From Ilyobacter_A sp963675185 (GTDB lineage Bacteria > Fusobacteriota > Fusobacteriia > Fusobacteriales > Fusobacteriaceae), in the NCBI GenBank assembly GCA_963675185.2, contig CAXXOH010000002.1, positions 558,001-622,000 of the forward strand: a stretch of 64,000 nt of DNA, given 5' to 3'. Under the pieces are notes generated by a model. The model made no database searches and was not told where the DNA came from. It worked only from the letters and a program-made list of their open reading frames with translations. The stretch's first letter is position 1. Each line of letters starts with the position of its first letter. Position numbers and translations under genes: made by a program. Below are positions 50,769 to 58,866 of this stretch, one piece after another.

Positions 50769-53324
50769 TTATTTCATATTTAAAACCCTCATTGAATTTA
50801 ACACAGCTAAAAACGCCACCCCTACATCTGCGAATATAGCCTCCCACATATTGGCAAAACCGGCTGCCCCTAAAGAAAGTACCAAAAGTTTTATTCCGAG
50901 TGCAAATACTATATTCTGAGTAACTATCTTCCTAGTCTTTTCAGCTATTTTAAACGCACTCTCAAGTTTAGAAAGTTCATCCGTCATAAAAACTATGTCG
51001 GCAGCTTCTATGGCGGCATCAGAGCCGAGAGCACCCATGGCTACCCCTATGTCGGCCCTTGCAAGTACGGGGGCATCGTTTATTCCATCTCCTACAAATA
51101 TTATCCCCTCTTTACTCTCGCCTTTTATCTTCTCAAAGTAACTCACCTTTTCGTGCGGCAAGAGGCTTGAGTATATCTTATCTATGCCCAAGTATCCCCC
51201 TATGCTGCTGGCAACTTTTTCATTGTCGCCCGTAAGCATGTAAGACTTTATACCACGTTTTTTCAGGGCCTCTATAGTTGATTTAGAATCCTCTTTTACC
51301 TCATCTGATATCACAACATATCCCATGAAGCTTTTGTCGCTGGCTATATACACTACTGTTCCAAGCTCATCAATAACCTCGTAAGGGACACCATGACTTT
51401 CCATCAATTTATGGCTCCCAGCCAGAATTTCCCTACCTTCAAAACTAGCCCTGATTCCATGCCCCTCTATCTCCTCATAATTTTCCACTTTTGACATATC
51501 TACTGTGCCATCATAGTATTCTACAATAGATTTAGCAATGGGGTGATTAGAAAGTTTTTCTACATGAACCCCTATACGCAATACTTCAGCTTCGGAATAT
51601 CCATTTTTTGCCACAACTTTAGTTACTTTAAAAATCCCCTTTGTGAGCGTGCCGGTCTTATCGAAAACCACCCTTTTTACACTGTTTAGGGCCTCTAGAT
51701 AGTTACTACCTTTTATAAGTATGCCATGATGCGAAGCACTCCCTATCCCTCCAAAAAAAGCCAGTGGTATAGAGATTACCAAGGCACACGGACAAGAGAT
51801 TACCAAGAATATCAGCGCCCTATAAAACCAGTCAGAAAAACTGGCCCCGCTTATTAAAACAGGCGGTAAAACGGCAAGCATTACAGCCAAAACTACTACT
51901 ATAGGCGTGTAGTACTTTGCAAATTTACTTATGAATTTTTCAGTTTTAGCCTTTTTTGTCCCCACATTCTCCACAAGATCTAGTATCTTTGCTATAGTAG
52001 AATCATAAAAGGGTTTTGTCACCTTTATTTCTAACAGGCCGCTTTTATTTATAGATCCACTAAGTATATCACTTCCAGGTTCCACATCAGCCAGCATCGA
52101 TTCGCCGGTCAAGGCTGATGTATCAAGTGAACTGTAGCCGCTTAGGATAACCCCATCAAGAGGTACCCTCTCGCCAGGTTTTACATAGATACTCTGTCCG
52201 ACAGATATCTCTTCAGGGTACACCTTTATCAGCTCTCCTTCGACCTTTATGTTCGCCGAGTCAGGCTTTATGTCCATAAGCTTTTCTATGGACCTTCTAG
52301 AGGATGAGAGCGCTCTTTCCTGGAAATACTCCCCTACCTTGTAAAAAAGCATTACAGCAACAGCTTCCGGGTACTCGCCTATAATAAATGCACCTAACGT
52401 AGCTATAGTCATGAGGAAATTTTCGTCGAATAAATTTCTCCCCTTTCTAAATGCCTTCGCTACCACATCCCCGCCTATAAACAGGTAAGCTATGAAAAAC
52501 ATTGGTATGCAAAGATAAGTTTTATCCTTTAAAATAAGCGCCAATAAAAATATTACCGCACCAGAAATCGCCATAAGCAGCTCTTTTTTAGAAAACTCCT
52601 CGGCATATGTCAGTTCTTTTTCGATCTTGTGCCCGTCCTTTATGATGGCTACAACCCCAGGCTCTATCTGATCAACTATCTCCTGTATTTTTTGAACAAA
52701 CTCTTCTTGGTTTGCACATTTTTCTATCTCTAGGCTGAACAAACCGTTTGAAAAGTTATATTCCCCCTTATAGACCTCACTTAATTTTTTTACCTTCTCT
52801 TCTATTTTGGCAGCACAGTTTGCGCAGTTCAAGCTTTCCAACTTCACGTTAAGCTTTTTATATCTAAGGCTCAGTTCTTCTACAACTACCTCCGGCTCAA
52901 TCGATTTTACTATCGCTGTTATCTCGTCCAGTACTTCTCTTTTCCTACTCTTTTGTACTTTAAAGTTAAGTTTTTTGCTTATAAAACTAAACCTGAAATC
53001 TTCAACAAAATCTCTTTCTAAAATTTTTCCCTCGATCTTATTTGCACAGTGGGCGCACCCTAAATTTTCTAAGTATAGCTCAACTTCCACCCAGCTGTCC
53101 TCATCCAAATCCTCTATTTCAACGGCAGATTCTATATCTTTTATAAGCTTTTTAACTCTTTGGACAGTCTCCTGGCTTCCTTTAGATGACAGCTTTAAGC
53201 TCAGCTTTTTGTTTATAAAGTTAAGCTTGTGTTCTTCCACATCGTATAGGTCTCCAATGGCCTCATCTATCTTATTTGCGCAGTGGGCGCAGTTCAAATT
53301 TTTAAGATAAAAATTCTTTTTCAT
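50769..53324 (-). CDS. zntA: P1B-type heavy-metal ATPase with three N-terminal HMA-like domains
   Basis: 851 residues from ATG 53322-53324 (GGGGGAG upstream). There are three successive ferredoxin-like metal-binding domains of about 70 residues, each with CxxC: NCAHCANKI, GCAHCANKI and NCANCAAKI. The pump follows: CPC in VISCPCALVISIPL, phosphorylation DKTGTLTKG, TGES, SNHPIAKSI (HP locus) and hinge GDGINDAPVL. It exports Zn, Cd or Pb across the inner membrane. It is preceded on the same strand by an ArsR/CadC repressor gene. Confidence 0.93.
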   Translation of the reverse strand: MKKNFYLKNLNCAHCANKIDEAIGDLYDVEEHKLNFINKKLSLKLSSKGSQETVQRVKKLIKDIESAVEIEDLDEDSWVEVELYLENLGCAHCANKIEGKILERDFVEDFRFSFISKKLNFKVQKSRKREVLDEITAIVKSIEPEVVVEELSLRYKKLNVKLESLNCANCAAKIEEKVKKLSEVYKGEYNFSNGLFSLEIEKCANQEEFVQKIQEIVDQIEPGVVAIIKDGHKIEKELTYAEEFSKKELLMAISGAVIFLLALILKDKTYLCIPMFFIAYLFIGGDVVAKAFRKGRNLFDENFLMTIATLGAFIIGEYPEAVAVMLFYKVGEYFQERALSSSRRSIEKLMDIKPDSANIKVEGELIKVYPEEISVGQSIYVKPGERVPLDGVILSGYSSLDTSALTGESMLADVEPGSDILSGSINKSGLLEIKVTKPFYDSTIAKILDLVENVGTKKAKTEKFISKFAKYYTPIVVVLAVMLAVLPPVLISGASFSDWFYRALIFLVISCPCALVISIPLAFFGGIGSASHHGILIKGSNYLEALNSVKRVVFDKTGTLTKGIFKVTKVVAKNGYSEAEVLRIGVHVEKLSNHPIAKSIVEYYDGTVDMSKVENYEEIEGHGIRASFEGREILAGSHKLMESHGVPYEVIDELGTVVYIASDKSFMGYVVISDEVKEDSKSTIEALKKRGIKSYMLTGDNEKVASSIGGYLGIDKIYSSLLPHEKVSYFEKIKGESKEGIIFVGDGINDAPVLARADIGVAMGALGSDAAIEAADIVFMTDELSKLESAFKIAEKTRKIVTQNIVFALGIKLLVLSLGAAGFANMWEAIFADVGVAFLAVLNSMRVLNMK

Positions 53325-53353
53325 AAAAATCTCCCCCGTCATATGAAAGTTTG

Positions 53354-53380
53354 TTCATATATTCATATATAACATTTTTT
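53354..53380 (-). promoter_or_regulatory. Candidate ArsR/CadC operator at the zntA promoter
   Basis: On the minus strand AAAAAATGTTATATATGAAT ends in ATATGA. An almost identical block (two bases shorter inside) lies upstream of the arsR gene at 53844-53868. Sharing between regulator and target suggests the repressor binds both. Confidence 0.6.
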
Positions 53381-53441
53381 ATCTTTAAAGTCAAGATTCC
53401 GAGACAAATACCTGATTAAAAATACCTATATAAACAATAAT

Positions 53442-53457
53442 AGAGGGCTGACCCTCT
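53442..53457 (-). terminator. Weak hairpin after arsR
   Basis: AGAGGG-TCAG-CCCTCT on the minus strand; only A+T-rich sequence follows, with no long T-run. Confidence 0.45.
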
Positions 53458-53462
53458 AAAAT

Positions 53463-53831
53463 TTAACCGCCGTGTTTATGGTGTTCTATACCCTGAGCCA
53501 GAATGTTTTTCACATGCTCGTCATCTAAGCTGTAGTAGACGACCTTACCTTCCTTCCTGTTCTTTACCACCCTGTACTGTCTCAGTAACCTGAGCTGGTG
53601 TGATATCGATGAATGAGACATATTAAGCACATGTGCTATGTCGCATACACACATCTCCTCTTGAAGGAGCATAGAGACTATCCTAAGTCTGGTCTTATCC
53701 GAAAATATTTTGAAAAATCTTGATACATCCTCCAAAAGTCCCTCTTCATACATGCTTTCTTTTACACGCTCAACTATATCCTTATGTATAATATTACAGC
53801 TGCAAACATCCTCTTTACCGTTTTTCCTCAC
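53463..53831 (-). CDS. ArsR/CadC-family metal-responsive repressor
   Basis: 122 residues from GTG 53829-53831 (VRKNGKEDVCSC), with GAGAGG about 8 nt upstream. The winged helix is DKTRLRIVSMLLQEEMCVCDIAHVLNMSHSSISHQLRLLRQYRVVKNRKEGKVVYYSL. The metal-site cysteines are present: CSC near the N-terminus and CVC in the alpha3 helix, as in CadC. A His-rich tail (EHHKHGG) may add a second site. It likely represses itself and the downstream ATPase until Cd, Pb or Zn binds. Confidence 0.93.
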   Translation of the reverse strand: MRKNGKEDVCSCNIIHKDIVERVKESMYEEGLLEDVSRFFKIFSDKTRLRIVSMLLQEEMCVCDIAHVLNMSHSSISHQLRLLRQYRVVKNRKEGKVVYYSLDDEHVKNILAQGIEHHKHGG

Positions 53832-53843
53832 TAATATCACCTC

Positions 53844-53868
53844 TCATATAGTTTATATAACATTTTTT
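53844..53868 (-). promoter_or_regulatory. Candidate ArsR/CadC operator at its own promoter
   Basis: On the minus strand AAAAAATGTTATATA then AACTATATGA; matches the element at 53354-53380. Confidence 0.6.
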
Positions 53869-53984
53869 AATGCTTTTTTCAAGTTTTCCCATCTGAACAA
53901 GAAAAAGAGGAAAAAAACATATTCACTTAAAATCTTAAATTAAAAGATATTTTTTTATTTCGAATACTTCTACCTGCGATGCGG

Positions 53985-54060
53985 ATAAACTACTGAATCT
54001 ATCTACAAAATCTTTTTTGGTCACAGAGCTTTTAAAAATGAGCTGCACAGAGAAAAGAAA
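53985..54060. repeat. Intergenic CACAGAG repeat, copy 4
   Basis: TAAACTACTGAATCTATCTAC (as at 30019) is followed by GGTCACAGAG and GCACAGAGAAAAG, then TTAAAAATAATTTT as in copy 2. Confidence 0.55.
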
Positions 54061-54140
54061 TTAAAAATAATTTTATAAAAATCTATATAGAATAACCACA
54101 TCGGATTTAACTTGCAAAATTAAAATATGGAGGTATCCCT

Positions 54141-56023
54141 ATGCCTAGAGACATACCTGTAAGCAACGGCAACCTTTTAGTGGCCTTTGACGCTGAGTAC
54201 CGGATAAGAGAATTCTTTTTCCCCCACTTAGGTGAAGAGAAGCACACAAACGGCAACCCCTTCAAAATGGGTATATGGGTTGATGGGAGCTTTTCGTGGG
54301 TTGATAAATCATGGAAGATTGAAATGAAATATCTAAATGAGAGCCTGGTCACAGACGTAAAACTATTGAATGAAAAATTAAAGATAGAACTAAAGATAAA
54401 CAACCTGGTGGATTTTCATGAGAATATATACAAAAAAAATCACGGCACACAACCTCTCCTCCATCAGGAGGGAGTTAAGGATATTTCTGTGCCAAGATTT
54501 TGATATAACCGGAAACTGTATAGGCGACACCGCTGTATATAGGCCAAAGGAAAGAATACTTTTGCACTACAAGGGTGCCCGTTATTTTCTGATAAACGGA
54601 TTTTATAACGGCAGTCACGGTTTAGACTACTACGCCATCGGCAGCAAAGAAAAGCAAGGGCTGGAAGGAACTTGAAAGGATGCTGAAGACGGTGTGTTAG
54701 GCTGTAACGCCATAGAGCAGGGGTCTGTCGACTCTTGTTATAGGATTAAGTCTAGACCTTGCCGATAACTCTTCTCAGGCCGTTTACTATTGGATTGCCG
54801 CTGGAAAAAACTACGAGGAAGTCTGCAAACTAAACCACATAATAATAGATAAATCTCCTGAGGAGCTTCTAAATAGGATCGCAAACTATTGGAAGCTTTG
54901 GAGCAATAAAGAGAATATCAAACTCGATATTTTTCCCGAAAAGATTTCCTGGCTGTATAAAAAAAGCATCCTTATTCTCAGGTCACAAATAGACAATAGC
55001 GGCGCTATTTTAGCTGCGAATGATTCGGATGTCATGCAGTACTGGGATACATACAGCTACGTCTGGCCAAGGGATGGGGCGCTTGTTGCCCATGCTTTAG
55101 ACCTTGCAGGCTATATAGTACTCGCCAGTAGATTTTACAATTTTTGCAGCGATGTACTAGAAAAAGACGGCTATCTGCTCAACAAATACATCCCTTCAAA
55201 AAATGTAGGTAGCTCTTGACATTTATGGTTAGACAACGGAAAGTTGCAGCTACCGATACAAGAGAACGAGTCCGCACTGGTCTTATGGGCTCTCTGGCAC
55301 CACTTCGATAAATACAGGGACATAGAATCTATAAAACCATTATACAAAACTTCTATAAAGAAAGTCGCCGATTTTCTGGTGAAATTCAGGGATAGCGAAA
55401 CCAAACTTCCTCTCCCAAGTTACGACCTGTGGGAAGAGAGGCTGGGTGTACATACTTTTACGGTATCGTCGGTTTGTGGGGCCTTGACAAGCGCTTCAAA
55501 TTTCACGGCCGCTTTTGGAGAACTAGAGCTTAGTAAACTCTATAGAAATACAGCCGAAGAAATTAAAAAAGCTATGGGGAAATACATGTATTTAAAGGAT
55601 CAAAAACGTTTTGCTAGAACTGTGACTTTTGACAAAAATGGTGGTGTAGTTGTAGACGCTACCCTAGATGCCAGCCTCTACGGGCTTTTTGCCTTTGGCG
55701 CATACGATGTCAATGATGTGGAGCAGCTGTGTGACAAACTTTGCTGCAACACAGATGTAGGAGGGCTTGCAAGGTATGAGGATGATCCCTACTCTGAATG
55801 GCACATTACCGGATAGAGAGTTCCTCTTCTGAAGACGAATTGAGAGAGTCTCTCTCTAATGGAATGGGTGGCCGAGCACGCCTTTGACAGTGGTGTACTT
55901 GCAGAACAGGTAAATCCTTTCACCAATGAACCTGTTTCAGTTTCTCCACTAACCTGGAGTCACGCTACCTTTATAAAGGTAGTTCAAGTTTATCTGAAAA
56001 AGTATACTGAATTTAAAAAATAA
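54141..56023 (+). pseudogene. Broken glycoside hydrolase family 15 (glucoamylase-like) gene
   Basis: The start is intact (GGAGG then MPRDIPVSNGNLLVAFDAEYRIREFFFPHLGEE). The frame then shifts near 54430, stops and shifts again near 54670-54730, and is stopped by TGA at 55217-55219 where GSSWH is expected (Trp codon to stop). It shifts again near 55815 and ends VLAEQVNPFTNEPVSVSPLTWSHATF with TAA at 56021-56023. GH15 motifs remain legible: YVWPRDGALVAHAL, LPIQENESALVLWALW, YDLWEERLGVHTFT. At least four lesions make it non-functional. An intact version would release glucose from alpha-glucans. Confidence 0.9.
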
Positions 56024-56056
56024 CAGTGAAATATCATATAATTTTTAAAAATTGAA

Positions 56057-56085
56057 TTGACAACGAAATATGCTTATGCTAGTAT
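56057..56085 (+). promoter_or_regulatory. hom promoter
   Basis: TTGACA, 17-nt spacer, TAGTAT. Confidence 0.7.
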
Positions 56086-56202
56086 TAATTTAACTTGTTT
56101 TATCAAGTTGTGGGCTGCATAGCTTATTTTAATTTGCGTAAACCAGCTTAAATTATTCAGCTGAACTGCATTAGTATTTTACCTGAAATTAGGTTTGTTA
56201 CG

Positions 56203-56234
56203 GGGCTTTTTTGGCAAGAAAAAAGCCCTTTTTT
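56203..56234 (+). terminator. Terminator or attenuator in the hom leader
   Basis: GGGCTTTTTT (56203-56212) pairs with AAAAAAGCCC (56219-56228), then T6. It lies 120 nt before the hom start, so transcription must pass it to reach the gene. Confidence 0.88.
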
Positions 56235-56356
56235 AATATAAAAAATTAAAAGATTAAACTTTTATTAATTTTTTTTTATATTTAAGTATTAATAATTTAA
56301 TAATATTGTGCTAAAAAATAGAGATATTTTAAAGATTAAGAATAGGGGTGAAAAGT

Positions 56357-57568
56357 TTGAAAATTGGAATTATTGGACTTGGTACTGTAGGTGAAGGTAC
56401 TCTAAAAATACTGCTAAATGAAGCCGAAAAGATTTCTCACAAAGCAAACGCTAATATAGAGGTTAAGTACGCCTGCGACTTAAACCTAGATAAAGAGTTC
56501 TCTTTTGACTTTGATAAAAGTATTCTGATAAATGACTATAAAAAAATTATTGAAGACGATGAGGTAGAGGTTGTGGTAGAACTTATCGGCGGGGAAACCA
56601 TCGCAAAGAAAATACTTTTAGAAGCCCTTGAAAACGGAAAAAGTGTAGTTACCGCCAACAAGGCACTTATTGCAAAACACGCTAAAGAGCTTTTTAAAAA
56701 AGCTAAGGAAACCAATACTGCCATATATTACGAAGCAAGTGTTGGAGGGGGTATACCTATTATCATCCCTCTTCAAGAAAGCCTTATTGCAAACAATATC
56801 CAAAGTATAAAAGGAATAATAAACGGTACTGCAAACTATATTCTAACAGAGATGACTCAAAAAGGCCTAAGCTTTGACGCGGTTTTAAAGGTAGCAATGG
56901 AAAAAGGATATGCAGAGGCAGACCCTACCTATGACATAGAGGGAATAGATACAGCACACAAAATCACAATACTCGCCTCCATAGCTTATGGTGGCTGTGT
57001 TGATTTTGATGAGGTTTCCATTAGCGGAATCACAAAAATAAAACAAGAAGATATACAGGCTGCTGACGAGCTTGGCTACGTTATAAAACTTGTGGCATCT
57101 GCTAAAAATATCGGGGACAGGGTCGAAGTATGCGTAAAACCTACCCTTCTGGAAAAAGACGAGCAACTTGCAAATGTAAACGGGGTTTTCAATGCTATTG
57201 AGGTAGAGGGGGATTATGTAGGTAAGACTCTTTTCTACGGTAAGGGAGCTGGAATGGACGCAACGGCATCTGCAGTTGTTGCTGACATCGTTAAGGGATG
57301 CATAAGAAGCAAGTACGAAGGGGATTTTTACTACAATATAGAAAAACCTATAAACGTAGTACCTTCGGATGATATCGTATCTAAATTCTACTTGAGGGTA
57401 GAAAAAGCTGACATCCACCTTTGCGAAGATATAAAGGATGCAGGCATCGAAGTAGAGCACTTCATAAAAAAAGATGGTTACATAATAATATTAACCGAAG
57501 CAGTTAAAGAAAAGGACCTTAAGGCTCATCTAGAGAGTTTTGACTACCTTGCTCTTAACATCAACTAG
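56357..57568 (+). CDS. hom: Homoserine dehydrogenase
   Basis: 403 residues from TTG 56357-56359 (reads MKIGIIGLGTVGEGTL if initiated there), with AGGGG 8 nt upstream; a GTG nine bases earlier is the alternative. Motifs are IGLGTVGEGT, VVTANKALIAKHA, YYEASVGGGIPII, INGTANYILTEM, YAEADPTYDIEGIDTAHKI and the C-terminal ACT-like domain from FYLRVEKADIH. It reduces aspartate semialdehyde to homoserine, feeding Thr and Met synthesis. The next gene, asd, makes its substrate. Confidence 0.94.
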   Translation: MKIGIIGLGTVGEGTLKILLNEAEKISHKANANIEVKYACDLNLDKEFSFDFDKSILINDYKKIIEDDEVEVVVELIGGETIAKKILLEALENGKSVVTANKALIAKHAKELFKKAKETNTAIYYEASVGGGIPIIIPLQESLIANNIQSIKGIINGTANYILTEMTQKGLSFDAVLKVAMEKGYAEADPTYDIEGIDTAHKITILASIAYGGCVDFDEVSISGITKIKQEDIQAADELGYVIKLVASAKNIGDRVEVCVKPTLLEKDEQLANVNGVFNAIEVEGDYVGKTLFYGKGAGMDATASAVVADIVKGCIRSKYEGDFYYNIEKPINVVPSDDIVSKFYLRVEKADIHLCEDIKDAGIEVEHFIKKDGYIIILTEAVKEKDLKAHLESFDYLALNIN

Positions 57569-57739
57569 GGGTAGGAGTTTTTTTAATAAATTAAAGGGTA
57601 ACCTGGCTATGCCCCTTTTATAGGAGCGTATTCTTTGAATTCAAGCAGTTGTATTTTCTTTTCTAGGCAATAAAATGCCGAATAAAGCATTGTGCTTTAC
57701 ATAAAAATTTAATCTATTTAATACAGGGGAGAGGATTGT

Positions 57740-58750
57740 ATGAAAAAATATAATGTGGCAGTAGTTGGTGCTACTGGTGCTGTCGGAGTAGAAGTCCTGA
57801 AGGTATTAGAAGACAGGGATTTTCCTCTAAAAGAACTTCATCTTTTTGCGTCTGCCAGATCAGCAGGTAAGACACTTAAATTTAAAGGTAAAGATTTAGT
57901 TATAGAAGAGCTAACGGAAGAGTTCCATAAAGGTATAGACATTGCTATTTTCTCTGCTGGGGCAGATATAACTAAAAAGTTTGCTCCTATAGCTGCAGAA
58001 AATGGTGTCGTAGTAATAGACAACAGTAGTGCATTCAGAATGGATCCTGAGGTGCCTCTTGTAGTACCTGAAGTTAACCCGGAGGATGCATTTAAACACA
58101 AGGGAATTATTGCAAACCCAAACTGCTCTACAATCCAAATGTGTGTTGCACTTTATCCGATCCATAAAAAATATGGAATTAAGAAAATAATTGTTTCTAC
58201 TTACCAAGCTGCTTCAGGTGCAGGTGCTAAAGGTATGGACGAACTACTTTCTCAAGCAAAGCAATTTGTTGAGGGAAAAGAGCTTGAGGTGTCTGCATTT
58301 GCTCACCCGCTTCTTTTCAATGTAATCCCTCACATAGATGTATTTTTAGAAAATGATTACTCTAAAGAAGAGATGAAAATGATAAATGAAACTCATAAAA
58401 TTTTCCACGATGATTCAATCAGAATAACAGCTACAGCTGTCAGAGTTCCTGTCCTTAGGGCTCATTCCGAGTCTATTACTCTTGAGCTTGAAAAAGAGTT
58501 TGACGTAAAAGATGTTAAAGAACTCCTTGCAAATTCTGAGGGGATAATTGTTAAAGACAACCTTGAAAACAAAGAATACCCTATGCCTAAAGATGTGGCA
58601 GGCAAGTATGAAACATATGTTGGAAGAATAAGAAAAGACCTGGCTTTCGACAATGGTTTATCTCTATGGGTTGTTGCAGACCAAGTTTTAAAAGGGGCTG
58701 CTTTAAACGCGGTTCAAATAGCTGAACTTCTAGCTAAAAAAGATGCTTAA
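57740..58750 (+). CDS. asd: Aspartate-semialdehyde dehydrogenase
   Basis: 336 residues, GGGGAGAGG upstream. NADP motif VGATGAVGVEVLKVL, the DNSSAFRM and VPEVNPE segments, catalytic Cys in IANPNCSTIQM, and the later VSTYQAASGAGAKGMDEL and VPVLRAHSESI (His). It reduces aspartyl phosphate to the semialdehyde used by Hom and by lysine synthesis. A 171-nt gap separates it from hom; that gap has a weak AAAGGG/CCCTTT hairpin and a TAAAGCA/TGCTTTA hairpin, but no clear promoter. Confidence 0.96.
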   Translation: MKKYNVAVVGATGAVGVEVLKVLEDRDFPLKELHLFASARSAGKTLKFKGKDLVIEELTEEFHKGIDIAIFSAGADITKKFAPIAAENGVVVIDNSSAFRMDPEVPLVVPEVNPEDAFKHKGIIANPNCSTIQMCVALYPIHKKYGIKKIIVSTYQAASGAGAKGMDELLSQAKQFVEGKELEVSAFAHPLLFNVIPHIDVFLENDYSKEEMKMINETHKIFHDDSIRITATAVRVPVLRAHSESITLELEKEFDVKDVKELLANSEGIIVKDNLENKEYPMPKDVAGKYETYVGRIRKDLAFDNGLSLWVVADQVLKGAALNAVQIAELLAKKDA

Positions 58751-58765
58751 TAAATATAATCAAAT

Positions 58766-58795
58766 AAAAAAGTCAGCCTGAAGGCTGACTTTTTT
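58766..58795 (+). terminator. asd terminator
   Basis: AAAAAGTCAGCC/GGCTGACTTTTT with loop TGAA. Confidence 0.93.
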
Positions 58796-58866
58796 ATTTC
58801 TCTTTGGTCACAATTCTTCTACATTCCCTAACTTTATCCGGACAAGTTTATACACTCCCCCATCTA

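Larger units (their letters stand above)
56024..56356 (+). promoter_or_regulatory. hom promoter and structured leader region
   Basis: A promoter (TTGACA 56057-56062, 17-nt spacer, TAGTAT 56080-56085) starts a transcript near 56092. The leader holds a 6-bp hairpin AACTTG/CAAGTT (56093-56110), a G/C-containing middle section and a strong terminator (56203-56234). No His-, Thr- or Met-rich leader peptide is seen. The layout is that of an attenuator or riboswitch, or of a small RNA. I could not match it to a known class. Confidence 0.55.

Noticed and set aside
52807..53310. Plus-strand 167-codon frame opposite the metal ATPase
   Set aside because: It is the complement of the repeated HMA-like domains; Ser/Leu-rich shadow frame with no start signal.
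56041..56356. T-box or lysine riboswitch before hom
   Set aside because: No GGUGGNACCGCG T-box bulge and no lysine-switch core were found, so a class name is not justified.
57569..57739. Riboswitch before asd
   Set aside because: There are two small hairpins and a GCCGAA-like string, but no consistent match to the lysine-switch core or another class.
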